Source: Inquilinus sp052078665
GTDB taxonomy: Bacteria > Pseudomonadota > Alphaproteobacteria > DSM-16000 > Inquilinaceae
Reading direction: 5' to 3'
DNA: 64,000 nt
Assembly: GCF_052078665.1 (NCBI RefSeq)
Contig: NZ_JBQJIK010000019.1
Span: 1-64,000, forward strand
Shown: in pieces, positions 18,451-26,823 of the stretch
Layout: each line of letters opens with the position of its first letter
Numbering within the stretch: the stretch's first letter is position 1
Made by a program: the position numbers and the translations under genes
The notes under the pieces: model-generated
What the model was told of the DNA's origin: nothing
Databases searched by the model: none
Seen by the model: only the letters and a program-made list of their open reading frames with translations

Positions 18451-19314
18451 TTAAGAACCGTTCGCAACTGCGAAATCGGCGATCCGCGGCAGCACCCGAT
18501 CGGTGGCCTCGAAATGCGGCGCGTGCCGGCAATCCGGCACCAGCCAAGTCACGCAAGGCCCGGAAACCCCTGCCTTTATGGCGTCGAGCTGGGCCGGCGT
18601 GCCGTATTCGTCCTCCGCCCCCTGGAGCGCCAGCACCGGGCAGCGGATCGAGGGCAGCGCCTCGCGCATGTCGAAGCTGCGGAATCCGGGGGTCGGCCAC
18701 AGCTCGGCCCAGTTGGCGAAGGTGAATTCGGTCTTGTCGCCGTGGTAGCGAACCAGCACGGCGCGCAGCTTGGAGTCCGGGGCGTGGAAGGCGGCATGAG
18801 CGGCGGCGATGCCGGCCAGGGTCTCGTCCTCGACGATGACATGCGCCGCCTCGGTCACCGCCCAGGCGGTGCGGCCGGGATGGGCCGCGGCGAAGATCAG
18901 GGCGATGCTGCCGCCGTCGCTGTGCCCGACCAGCCCGGCGCGGTCGATCCCGAGTGCGTCCAGCACCCGCGGCAGCACCTCGCGCCCTTCCTGGTAGAGA
19001 TAGTCGGCGCCGCGCGGCGCCGGCAGCGGGTCGGACCGGCCGAAGCCCAGCCGGTCATGCGCCAGCACCGGATGGCCGGTGGCGGCGGCCAGCCAGGCGA
19101 CGACGTCGACGCCGCGCCGCGTCCATTGCGCGACGGAGCCCAGCCCTTCATGTAGAAGAAGGATGGGGAGGCGCCCGGCGCTGCCGGGCGGATCGAGGCG
19201 CTGCCAGTACAGGCGGTGCCCGTCGACGCGGACGAAGCCGTCGCTGCGCCGCAGCGCGGCGGAATCGTTCGCCGGGGTGGCCGCCGGGTTGTCCATCCGC
19301 CGCTCCGTCATCAA
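18451..19314 (-). CDS. Alpha/beta-fold hydrolase
   Basis: A 287-residue hydrolase: ILLLHEGLGSVAQW (oxyanion region), nucleophile serine in LVGHSDGGS, acid in ALQGAEDEYG, and catalytic histidine in PDCRHAPHFEATD. It has no signal peptide, so it is cytoplasmic. The start could be 19314 or the ATG at 19296 (MDNPAAT). It resembles peroxidase/esterase-type hydrolases; the substrate is unknown. It is divergent from the exported phytase-like gene, with about 75 bases between starts. Confidence 0.8.
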   Translation of the reverse strand: MMTERRMDNPAATPANDSAALRRSDGFVRVDGHRLYWQRLDPPGSAGRLPILLLHEGLGSVAQWTRRGVDVVAWLAAATGHPVLAHDRLGFGRSDPLPAPRGADYLYQEGREVLPRVLDALGIDRAGLVGHSDGGSIALIFAAAHPGRTAWAVTEAAHVIVEDETLAGIAAAHAAFHAPDSKLRAVLVRYHGDKTEFTFANWAELWPTPGFRSFDMREALPSIRCPVLALQGAEDEYGTPAQLDAIKAGVSGPCVTWLVPDCRHAPHFEATDRVLPRIADFAVANGS

Positions 19315-19390
19315 GCCAACACACGCTCGTCATGCCGTTGTCGCACCGCCGTGGTCAACAGGGGCGCGCAAATGTCGGGGGAGAACGGAT

Positions 19391-20476
19391 ATGGGCAGGA
19401 TCGGGTTTGCCATGCTCGGCGTGCTGCTGGCCTGTGCCGCGGTGCCGGTGCAGGCGGAGGGGATCGGGCAGCTGCGACTGATCGGCGAGGCGGCGCTGCC
19501 GAAGGGAATGGACTATCAGGGCACGATCGTCGGCGGCCTGTCCGGGCTGGACTGGGATCCGGCCGCCCGGCAGTGGATCGCCCTCAGCGATGACCGGTCG
19601 GAGAAGGCGCCGGCCCGGTTCTACACGCTGTCGATCGACTACGATTCCGGCGCGGTGCGCGGCGTCGCCGTGACCGGCGTGACCACGCTGCGCGACGCGG
19701 CCGGCAACGGCTTCGCGCCGAAGAGCGTCGACCCGGAGGCGATCCGCCGCGACCCCGCCAGCGGGCTGCTGTACTGGAGCAGCGAGGGCGGGGTGAAGGC
19801 CGGTATCGACCCGGCGATCCGCGTCGCCGCTCCGGACGGGCGCTGGCAGCGCGGCTTCGACCTGCCGCAGCGCTACCGCGTCTCCGAAGACAAGAACCTC
19901 GGCCCGCGGGACAATCTGGCGTTCGAGGGGCTGGCGCTCGCGCCCGACGGGCGGACGCTGTTCGTCTCCATGGAAAGCGCCCTGGTCCAGGACGGGCCGA
20001 TCGCCTCGCTGGCCCAGGGCAGCCCGGTGCGGATCGCCAGCTTCGATGCCGAAACCGGCGCACCGGGGCCGGAGCATGTCTACATCACCGACCCGATCCC
20101 GATGGCGCCGATCCCCGGCGGCTCGGCCGACAACGGCGTGTCGGAGATCCTGCCCGCCGGCGACGGCACCTTGCTGGTGCTGGAGCGCGCCTACGCCCAA
20201 GGCCGCGGCAACTCGATCCGGCTGTACCGGGCCGACCCGACCCTGGCCACCGACGTCTCCGGGCTCGATTCGCTGCTCGACGGCAGCTGGCTCGCCATGC
20301 AGAAGACGCTGCTGCTGGATTTCGGCACGCTCGGCGTCACCCTCGACAATTTCGAGGCGATGGGCTGGGGTCCGGACCTCGCCAACGGCCATCGCAGCCT
20401 GGTCGTGCTGTCCGACGACAACTTCAACCCGGTGCAGGTGACCAAGGCGCTGGTGTTCGAGCTACGGCCCGACTGA
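19391..20476 (+). CDS. Exported esterase-like/phytase-like beta-propeller protein
   Basis: A 361-residue protein with signal peptide MGRIGFAMLGVLLACAAVPVQA. The mature part carries the esterase-like activity of phytase family (PF13449) pattern: GGLSGLDWDP, WIALSDDRS, SVDPEAIRRDP, LYWSSEGG, NLAFEGLALAPDGRTLFVSMES, and DNFEAMGWGPDL near the end. It is probably periplasmic or secreted, acting on phosphoesters; the substrate is not known. The start at 19391 is where the signal peptide begins; the frame is open further upstream but overlaps the divergent hydrolase promoter. Confidence 0.82.
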   Translation: MGRIGFAMLGVLLACAAVPVQAEGIGQLRLIGEAALPKGMDYQGTIVGGLSGLDWDPAARQWIALSDDRSEKAPARFYTLSIDYDSGAVRGVAVTGVTTLRDAAGNGFAPKSVDPEAIRRDPASGLLYWSSEGGVKAGIDPAIRVAAPDGRWQRGFDLPQRYRVSEDKNLGPRDNLAFEGLALAPDGRTLFVSMESALVQDGPIASLAQGSPVRIASFDAETGAPGPEHVYITDPIPMAPIPGGSADNGVSEILPAGDGTLLVLERAYAQGRGNSIRLYRADPTLATDVSGLDSLLDGSWLAMQKTLLLDFGTLGVTLDNFEAMGWGPDLANGHRSLVVLSDDNFNPVQVTKALVFELRPD

Positions 20477-20572
20477 GCGCATGAGTCGCGCTCATCCGCG
20501 GGTGAGAAACCGCGATTGGACAGACGCCGGCCGCCGCCTCACCTTGGCCTTCCGAAACGGAGGAGCCGAGGG

Positions 20573-20995
20573 ATGGACACGACACCGCGGATCAACGGGC
20601 TGGCCGAGACCTGCCTCTATGTCGAGGACGTCGACCGCTCGGCCGAGTTCTACCAGCGGGTGCTGGGCCTGGAGCTGCTGTCCCGCTCGTCGCGGCTGGC
20701 GGCGCTGGATGCCGGGCGCCAGGGCGCGCTGCTGTTGTTCCGCCACGGCCTGACCTCGGACGGCATGGTCGACGACGAGGGCACCATCCCCGGCCATGAA
20801 GGGCAGGGGCGGCTGCACATGGCCTTCGCCGTTCCCTCGGAGGACCTGCCGGCCTGGCGGGCCCGGCTGGAGCGCGAGGGCGTCCCGCTGGCCGGCGAGA
20901 CCCATTGGCGGCGCGGCGGCCGCAGCCTGTATTTCCGTGACCCCGACGGCCACGCCATCGAGCTGGCGACGCCAGGGCTGCGTTCGAACTACTAG
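20573..20995 (+). CDS. VOC/glyoxalase family protein
   Basis: A 140-residue vicinal-oxygen-chelate fold protein: LAETCLYVEDVDRSAEFYQRVLGLEL at the start of the first beta-alpha-beta module, HMAFAVP in the second, and SLYFRDPDGHAIELATP at the end. The histidines and glutamate that hold a metal in this family (H in RLHMAF, E in AIELATP) are present. Start 20573 has GGAGG upstream. The substrate is unknown. It could be a dioxygenase, glyoxalase or resistance protein. Confidence 0.82.
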   Translation: MDTTPRINGLAETCLYVEDVDRSAEFYQRVLGLELLSRSSRLAALDAGRQGALLLFRHGLTSDGMVDDEGTIPGHEGQGRLHMAFAVPSEDLPAWRARLEREGVPLAGETHWRRGGRSLYFRDPDGHAIELATPGLRSNY

Positions 20996-21049
20996 GGGTT
21001 TGATCCCGCGGCCCGATGGTGCACCTTCCCGCCGGAAGGGGAATGCACC

Positions 21050-21556
21050 ATGGCCGACACGGCGTCGAGATCAACCAGGGGCCGGGACCCCGCGCTGCTG
21101 CGCCGCCTGCTGCGCGCGAAGGACCGGATGGATGCTGCCTCGCATGAGGACTGGCCCGTGCCGCGGCTGGCGCGCGTCAGCGGCGTCTCCGAGGCCCATT
21201 TCGCGCGGTCGTTCAAGGAGGCCTTCGGCGTCCCGCCGCATCGCTACCTGCTGACGCGCCGGATCGAGCGGGCCAAGGCGCTGCTCCGCGACACGGATCT
21301 GCCGATCACCGAGATCGCGTTCGAGACCGGCTGGAACAGCCTGGGCACCTTCGGTCGCACCTTCCGCGACATCATCGGCGAGAGCCCGGGCGAGCTCCGG
21401 GCCCGCGAGAAGGCCGCCCCGCACCAGCGCGACCGGGTGCCGGGCTGCTTCCTCAGCGCCGCCCACCGGCCCGACCTCACAATCGCAGTTTCGGAGAAGC
21501 GGCGGCAGGAGGCAGACGATAGGGTGGCCGCATTCCAGGAAACGGAGGTCCCATGA
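21050..21556 (+). CDS. AraC family regulator (DNA-binding domain only)
   Basis: A 168-residue protein with only the double helix-turn-helix of AraC regulators (about residues 20-118): VPRLARVSGVSEAHFARSFKEAFGVPPHRYLLTRR and ITEIAFETGWNSLGTFGRTFRD. There is no N-terminal ligand domain. The stop overlaps the next gene's ATG by four bases, so the two are co-translated. It probably controls its own operon with the VOC protein; the signal is unknown. Confidence 0.85.
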   Translation: MADTASRSTRGRDPALLRRLLRAKDRMDAASHEDWPVPRLARVSGVSEAHFARSFKEAFGVPPHRYLLTRRIERAKALLRDTDLPITEIAFETGWNSLGTFGRTFRDIIGESPGELRAREKAAPHQRDRVPGCFLSAAHRPDLTIAVSEKRRQEADDRVAAFQETEVP

Positions 21557-21963
21557 GGCAGAGTCAGGGTGTCGGGTTGGTTGGTCTGTACGTCCGCGAT
21601 CAGGACGAGGCCCTTCAGTTCTATGTCGAGAAGCTCGGATTCCGCGTCGAGACCGACGCGCAGAACGGCGACTATCGCTGGCTCACGGTGCAGCACCCGG
21701 ACCAGCCCTCCTTCCAGCTCGGCCTGTTCTCGCCGCAGTCGCCGACGGTCGACGCGACGACCGTCCAGGCCCTGCGCGAGATCGTGGCGATGGGCGCCAT
21801 GCCGCCGCTCGTGCTCATCGTCGACGACTGCCGCGCCGCCTATGACCGGATGCTCACCCGCGGGGTGGAGTTCACCCAGGAGCCCATTGAGCGCTACGGC
21901 GGCGTGGACGCCAGCTTCCGCGATCCGTCGGGGAATGGCTGGAAGCTGGTCCAGGCCAGGTGA
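21553..21963 (+). CDS. VOC family protein coupled to AraC regulator
   Basis: A 136-residue glyoxalase/bleomycin-resistance-fold protein: VGLYVRDQDEALQFYVEKLGF, WLTVQHPDQPSFQLGLF and SFRDPSGNGWKLVQ. It starts in the ATGA overlap with the AraC gene. An AraC-type regulator followed by a VOC protein is a frequent bacterial pair, suggesting that the regulator controls a small detoxification or binding protein. The ligand is unknown. Confidence 0.84.
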   Translation: MRQSQGVGLVGLYVRDQDEALQFYVEKLGFRVETDAQNGDYRWLTVQHPDQPSFQLGLFSPQSPTVDATTVQALREIVAMGAMPPLVLIVDDCRAAYDRMLTRGVEFTQEPIERYGGVDASFRDPSGNGWKLVQAR

Positions 21964-22070
21964 GATCCGGGGGGCGCCGCTGCGCGCCCCCAGCTTTCCG
22001 CCGCGTCGCCACGAAGCGGCCATCGGCGGCCCCGACGCTGCGGGCTTCGCATCCATGAGCGAGGCCCGCC

Positions 22071-23477
22071 ATGAGCATCGACTCCGTCCCGCCGGCCGCC
22101 GCCTGGCCCGCCCGCCGCCTTCGCGCCGGATCGCCGGCGCTGAAGGTCCTGGCCATCGTCTTCCTGACCGTCGCCTTCCTGCTGCCGGTCTTCCTGGTCT
22201 ATGACGTGATCGGCGAGCGCGAGGAGCGCTACCGGTCGGTGGTGGATGAGATCGGCAGCAGCTGGGGCGGGCCGCAGCGCGTCATCGGGCCGATCCTGGT
22301 GGTGCCGTTCCGGGTGCCGTCCGACCCGCGCGCCGACGGCACGCCGCTGCCGCCGCTGGAACGCCAGCTCCTCATCCTGCCCGACCGCTACGAGGTCGAG
22401 GCCACGGCGGCGCCGGAGACGCGCAGGCGCGGCCTGTTCGAGGCCGTGGTCTACACCGTCGACCTCGCCCTGTCCGGGCAGTTCCTGATCGGCGATGCCG
22501 CGTCCCTGGCCGGGCCGCAGGCGACGATCGACTGGTCTTCGGCCTACCTCTATGTCGGTGTGGCCGACCCGCGCAGCATCCGCGAGGGCGTGTCGCTGCG
22601 CTGGGGCGGGCGCGACCTGCCGTTCCAGCCCGGCGCGCCGGGCGAGCTGGGCCAGCGCTTCGGCGCCGGCATGACCCTGCGCCTGCCGGAGCTGTCGGCG
22701 GCTTCGGCGCAGTCGGCCATCCCCTTCGCCACCACGCTGCGGCTGAACGGCAGCCAGCGCCTCGACTTCCTGCCGCTCGGCCGCTCCACCCGGGTGACCG
22801 CCAGCTCGAACTGGCCGGACCCCAGCTTCGACGGCGCCTTCCTGCCGGTGCGCTCCAGCATCGGCCCGCAGGGCTTCACCGCGGCGTGGGAGCTGTCCTA
22901 TTTCGGCCGCGGCTATCCCCAGGCCTGGGTCGGTGGGGAGGGGGACTACCTCTCCGCGGTGTCCGGCTCCGCCTTCGGCGTGCGCTTCTTCCAGCCGATC
23001 AACGCCTATCAGCAGACCGAGCGCTCGGCCAAATACGGCATGCTGTTCATCGTCTTCACCTTCACCCTGTTCTTCCTGTTCGAGGCGGTGGCTCGGCTGC
23101 GCATCCACGTCTTCCAATACGGGCTGGTCGGGCTGTCGCTGTGCCTGTTCTACCTGCTGCTGCTGTCCTTCGCCGAGCAGATCGGCTTCGCCACGGCCTA
23201 TGGCCTGGGCGCCGCCGCGGTGGTGGCGCAGATCGTGCTGTACTGCCGGCCGGTGCTCGGCACCTGGAAGCGCAGCCTGGTGCTGGGCGCGCTGCTGGCG
23301 ATCCTGTACGGCGCCCTCTACGCCCTGATGCAACTCGAGGACCTGGCCCTGCTGCTCGGCTCGCTCGGCCTGTTCCTGGCGCTCAGCGGGGTGATGTATG
23401 TGACCCGCCGGATCGACTGGTACGCCGCCGCTCCGACGGCCGCCGAGGCTGCCCGCAGCGAGCCCCCGGTCGTGTGA
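22071..23477 (+). CDS. creD: CreD-like inner-membrane protein
   Basis: A 468-residue CreD family protein (PF06123), near the E. coli length of 450. An N-terminal membrane helix (LKVLAIVFLTVAFLLPVFLVYDVI) is followed by the motif REERYRSVVDEIGSSWGGPQRVIGPILVVPF, a large periplasmic domain, and a block of about five C-terminal helices (from YGMLFIVFTFTLFFLFEAV). Family members are linked to envelope integrity and CreBC signalling. No creBC genes are visible here. A terminator follows. Confidence 0.88.
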   Translation: MSIDSVPPAAAWPARRLRAGSPALKVLAIVFLTVAFLLPVFLVYDVIGEREERYRSVVDEIGSSWGGPQRVIGPILVVPFRVPSDPRADGTPLPPLERQLLILPDRYEVEATAAPETRRRGLFEAVVYTVDLALSGQFLIGDAASLAGPQATIDWSSAYLYVGVADPRSIREGVSLRWGGRDLPFQPGAPGELGQRFGAGMTLRLPELSAASAQSAIPFATTLRLNGSQRLDFLPLGRSTRVTASSNWPDPSFDGAFLPVRSSIGPQGFTAAWELSYFGRGYPQAWVGGEGDYLSAVSGSAFGVRFFQPINAYQQTERSAKYGMLFIVFTFTLFFLFEAVARLRIHVFQYGLVGLSLCLFYLLLLSFAEQIGFATAYGLGAAAVVAQIVLYCRPVLGTWKRSLVLGALLAILYGALYALMQLEDLALLLGSLGLFLALSGVMYVTRRIDWYAAAPTAAEAARSEPPVV

Positions 23478-23483
23478 CCGACA

Positions 23484-23511
23484 GGGAGGGCCGCGATCCG
23501 GCGGCCCTCCC
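23484..23511 (+). terminator. Terminator after creD
   Basis: A perfect 11-base-pair stem GGGAGGGCCGC/GCGGCCCTCCC with a six-base loop directly after the creD stop. There is no strong T run. Confidence 0.75.
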
Positions 23512-23532
23512 ACCTTTCATTCCCACCTCCAG

Positions 23533-23569
23533 TGAACACGTGTCCCAAATCGTCATGAACACGTGTTCA
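23533..23569. promoter_or_regulatory. Tandem palindromes upstream of PI-PLC paralogue 1
   Basis: A perfect 14-base palindrome TGAACACGTGTTCA at 23556-23569 and a degenerate copy TGAACACGTGTCCC at 23533-23546, 23 bases apart (about two helix turns). The perfect copy is 85 bases before the start codon. The same palindrome with the same flanks (TCGTCA before, AA.CGTCA after) recurs before paralogue 2. Confidence 0.75.
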
Positions 23570-23654
23570 AACCGTCATCCGGCCGTCTCCGAACGTCCCC
23601 TAGCATTCCCGTGCCGGCCGCTCCGGCCGGATCGAACATCTGGAGGGGGATCCG

Positions 23655-25127
23655 ATGAGACGAGGAGGTCTGATTGTCGGGGCGGTCGCCGCCCTGCTGC
23701 TGTCGGCCATGGTGCCGGCCGTGGCCCAGGGCCTGATTCCGATCGGCCCGGGCTTGAATCCGAATCCCCGGCCGCCGGGGATGATCATCACCCCGCCGGC
23801 GCCGCTGCCTGCGGTGCCGAACGGCCAGGCGGTGTCCGGCACGACGCGCTACAACGCCGCCTACTGGTCGCGGCCGCACAACACCTATGACCGGACGCAT
23901 TTCGCCCGGCTGACCGATGTGCTGGACCGCGGCAACCAGGTGGTCGAGCTCGACATCTATGGCGATTCCGGCCTGCCGGTGAAGCACAACCCTGGCGATT
24001 CGATCAGCCAGAACAACTGCCGGGGCGGTGCCGGCGGCTGGCTGCGGGACTGCCTGACCGACATCCGGGCCTGGAGCGACGCGCATCCCGGCCACCTGCC
24101 GATCACGGTCCAGCTCGATCTCAAGCCCGGCGATCTCGGGTTCTGGGGCTGGGATGCGGCGTCCAAGGCCGCTCTCGACTCCACGGTCGCCCAGCAACTC
24201 GGGGCCAAGGTCTACCAGCCGGAGGCGCTGCGGGCCTTCACCGGCTACGCCTCGCTGCGCGAGGGCGTCTACCGCGCCGGCTGGCCCACCATCGATGCCC
24301 TGCGCGGCCGCGTCATCGTACTGATGATGGGCGGGCCGCTCGGCGACAAGAACGACACCCAGGAAGAGTACGTCAACCAGTTCGGCGCCGGCGCCCACAT
24401 CTTCGTCTGTCCGGAATCGCATGATCCGCACGACTACTATTGGAACGGCAACGCCAACGATTTCGACGATCCGAACACCAACAAATGGGTCGTCTGCGGC
24501 AATCAGCAGAACGACAAGTACTGGTACAAGAACACCCTGACCGCGCAGCAGAACGGCCAGTTGGTCAACCTGTGGTCCAGCAACACGTCGCAGTTCGACG
24601 GCTACTCCCAGATGTACCTGGCGGCCGGCTGGGGCGCCTCGATGATCAGCCGCGAGACGCTGGAGACCTGGGGCGGCAAGCTGCCGGTCAACGGCGTCCG
24701 CCGATCGGTCCCGACCGGTTTCGTCCTCGCCAGCGAGCTGACCGGCTACTGCGTCGAGGTCCAGGGCGGTTCCTACGGCAACGGCTCCGACCTCAACCAG
24801 TTCAACTGCTCGGACGCGGTGCGCCAGCAGTGGCGCTACAGCGACGAGACCCAGCTGCGGGCCGTCGGCAACGACAAGTACTGCTTCGATATCAACGGCG
24901 GTGACGGCAACAACGGTGACCAGCTGCACATCTGGGACTGCGACGGCGGCTCCAGCGAGAAATGGCAGTTGCAGCCCGATGGTCGACTGGTCGGCATGAA
25001 CGGCCGTTGTGCCGATGTGGTGGACACCGCCCTTGGCCGGCGGCTGCAGATCCGCAACTGCACCGGCGGCGCCAGCCAGCGCTTCCGGCTCCGCAGCAGC
25101 GTGAACGCCAACAACCCGTATTACTGA
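23655..25127 (+). CDS. Secreted Ca2+-dependent PI-PLC-like enzyme with ricin-B lectin domain (paralogue 1)
   Basis: A 490-residue exported protein. Signal peptide MRRGGLIVGAVAALLLSAMVPAVAQ is followed by a proline-rich linker, then a TIM-barrel of the Ca2+-dependent phosphoinositide phospholipase C type (PF16670). H75 in YWSRPHNTY and H111 in LPVKHNPGD are the likely catalytic pair, with acidic metal ligands in VVELDIYG. From about residue 355 a ricin-B/QxW lectin domain follows (GYCVEVQGG, KYCFDINGGDGNNGDQLHIWDC, GRCADVVD), with paired cysteines. It probably acts outside the cell on a phosphoinositide or another phosphodiester while binding glycans. The start at 23655 has a GGAGGGGGA site. 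Confidence 0.83.
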   Translation: MRRGGLIVGAVAALLLSAMVPAVAQGLIPIGPGLNPNPRPPGMIITPPAPLPAVPNGQAVSGTTRYNAAYWSRPHNTYDRTHFARLTDVLDRGNQVVELDIYGDSGLPVKHNPGDSISQNNCRGGAGGWLRDCLTDIRAWSDAHPGHLPITVQLDLKPGDLGFWGWDAASKAALDSTVAQQLGAKVYQPEALRAFTGYASLREGVYRAGWPTIDALRGRVIVLMMGGPLGDKNDTQEEYVNQFGAGAHIFVCPESHDPHDYYWNGNANDFDDPNTNKWVVCGNQQNDKYWYKNTLTAQQNGQLVNLWSSNTSQFDGYSQMYLAAGWGASMISRETLETWGGKLPVNGVRRSVPTGFVLASELTGYCVEVQGGSYGNGSDLNQFNCSDAVRQQWRYSDETQLRAVGNDKYCFDINGGDGNNGDQLHIWDCDGGSSEKWQLQPDGRLVGMNGRCADVVDTALGRRLQIRNCTGGASQRFRLRSSVNANNPYY

Positions 25128-25173
25128 GGGATGGTGCCGCGCCGTTTCCGTCTCCTTCCGGCGCGGCGCTCGG

Positions 25174-25201
25174 GGGCAGGGTCGTGTTGACCCTGCCCTT
25201 T
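25174..25201 (+). terminator. Terminator after PI-PLC paralogue 1
   Basis: A perfect 10-base-pair stem GGGCAGGGTC/GACCCTGCCC with GTGTT loop, followed by TTTCC. Confidence 0.85.
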
Positions 25202-25232
25202 CCGTCTGGGCGCTTGCTCTGTTCGATCGTCA

Positions 25233-25246
25233 TGAACACGTGTTCA
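25233..25246. promoter_or_regulatory. Palindrome upstream of PI-PLC paralogue 2
   Basis: TGAACACGTGTTCA, identical to the copy before paralogue 1 and 82 bases before the start codon. Conservation extends into the flanks (TCGTCA on the left, AA.CGTCA and CGGCCGTCT on the right, and CCTAGCAT about 30 bases downstream, which may contain the -10 region). Confidence 0.78.
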
Positions 25247-25328
25247 AATCGTCACGCGGCCGTCTTGGAAGCCGCCTAGCATCGCCGTCACACCGGTCCG
25301 GAACCGGGCTTTGACGAAGGGGGAATCG

Positions 25329-26711
25329 ATGGGACGAGGTCTTCTGTCCGGGGCGATCGTGGCGGCCGCCCTGCTGCTGTCGGCCGGGGCGTCGGCCGAC
25401 GTGCCGGCGGGCCAGCCGCTGGCCGGGACCACCGCCTACAACGCGGCCTACTGGTCGCGGCCGCACAACACCTATGAGAAGGCGCATTTCGCCAAGCTGA
25501 CCGACGTGCTGGACCGCGGCAACCAGGTGGTCGAGATCGACATCTATGACGAGACCGGATTTCCGGTGAAGCACGATCCCGGCGATTCGAGCACCGACAA
25601 CAATTGCAAGGCCGGCGCCGGCGGCCTGCTGCAGGATTGCCTGCGCGACATCAAGGCGTGGAGCGACGCGCATCCCGGCCACCTGCCGATCACGGTGCAG
25701 TTCGACCTCAAGCCCAGCCTGGGCCTGTGGGGCTGGGACGCCAGCTACATGTCGGCGCTGAACACGCTGGTCGCGAACGAGTTCGGGGCCAAGGTCTACA
25801 AGCCGGAGACCCTGCGGGCCTTCACCGGCTACGCCTCGCTGCGCGAAGGCGTCTACCGCGCCGGCTGGCCGACGGTGGATGCGCTGCGCGGCAAGGTGCT
25901 GGTGCTGATGATGGGCGGCCCCATCGGCGACAAGAACGACACCCAGGAAGAGTATGTGAACCAGTTCGGCAGCGCGGCGCAGATCTTCGTCTGCCCCGAG
26001 GCGCATGAGCCGAACGACTTCTACTGGAACGGCAACGCCAACGATTTCGACGACGCGAACACCAACAAGTGGGTGGTCTGCGGCAACCACGAGGCGGTGC
26101 AGTACTGGTACAAGGACACGCTGACCGCCCAGCAGAACGGCCAGATCGTCAACCTCTGGTCCAGCAACGAGAACCAGTTCGACGCCTTCCAGCAGATGTA
26201 TCTGGCGGTCGGCTGGGGCTCCTCGATGATCAGCCGCGAGGGCCTCGACACTTGGTCCGGAAAGCTGCCGGTCAACGGCGTCCGCCGCTCGGTCTGGACC
26301 GGCTTCAGCCTGCGCAGCGCCTCCAGCGGCTATTGCGTCGAGATCCAGAGCGGCCTCTACGCCAACGGCTCGGACCTCAACCAGCGCAGCTGCACCGGCG
26401 CGGTGCCGCAGCAATGGATCACCAGCGACGAGACTCAGCTGCGCTCGGTCGGCAACGCCGAATACTGCTTCGACATCGACGGCGGCAACGGCAACAACGG
26501 CGACAAGCTCCACATCTGGGACTGCGACGGCGGCTCCAGCGAGAAGTGGCAGCTGCAGCCGGACGGTCGCCTGATCGGCATGAACGGCCGCTGCGCCGAC
26601 GTGGTCGACAACACCAACGGCACCCGGCTGCAGATCCGCAACTGCACCGGCGGTGCCAGCCAGCGCTTCGACATCATCGGCAACTCGAACGCCAACAACC
26701 CGCATTACTGA
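25329..26711 (+). CDS. Secreted Ca2+-dependent PI-PLC-like enzyme with ricin-B lectin domain (paralogue 2)
   Basis: A 460-residue paralogue of the preceding gene, very similar over most of its length. It has a signal peptide (MGRGLLSGAIVAAALLLSAGASA) but lacks the proline-rich linker of paralogue 1. Likely catalytic H46 (YWSRPHNTY) and H82 (FPVKHDPGD) are conserved, as is DIYDET. The C-terminal ricin-B domain keeps GYCVEIQSG, EYCFDIDGGNGNNGDKLHIWDC and GRCADVVDN. Start 25329 follows an AAGGGGGAA site; a TTG at 25311 is possible but less likely. Each paralogue has its own terminator and operator, so they are separate transcripts. Confidence 0.83.
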   Translation: MGRGLLSGAIVAAALLLSAGASADVPAGQPLAGTTAYNAAYWSRPHNTYEKAHFAKLTDVLDRGNQVVEIDIYDETGFPVKHDPGDSSTDNNCKAGAGGLLQDCLRDIKAWSDAHPGHLPITVQFDLKPSLGLWGWDASYMSALNTLVANEFGAKVYKPETLRAFTGYASLREGVYRAGWPTVDALRGKVLVLMMGGPIGDKNDTQEEYVNQFGSAAQIFVCPEAHEPNDFYWNGNANDFDDANTNKWVVCGNHEAVQYWYKDTLTAQQNGQIVNLWSSNENQFDAFQQMYLAVGWGSSMISREGLDTWSGKLPVNGVRRSVWTGFSLRSASSGYCVEIQSGLYANGSDLNQRSCTGAVPQQWITSDETQLRSVGNAEYCFDIDGGNGNNGDKLHIWDCDGGSSEKWQLQPDGRLIGMNGRCADVVDNTNGTRLQIRNCTGGASQRFDIIGNSNANNPHY

Positions 26712-26758
26712 TCCGTTGCGGGGGGACGCCATGCCGTCGGGGGGCGGCGCGGCACGAG

Positions 26759-26786
26759 GGGGCAGGGCCGTCCGCGGTCCTGCCCC
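26759..26786 (+). terminator. Terminator after PI-PLC paralogue 2
   Basis: An 11-base-pair stem GGGGCAGGGCC/GGTCCTGCCCC (one G-T pair) with six-base loop, then TTCCGTTT. Confidence 0.8.
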
Positions 26787-26823
26787 TTCCGTTTGGGGCC
26801 GTCCGGCTGCTATTGGCGGGGGG

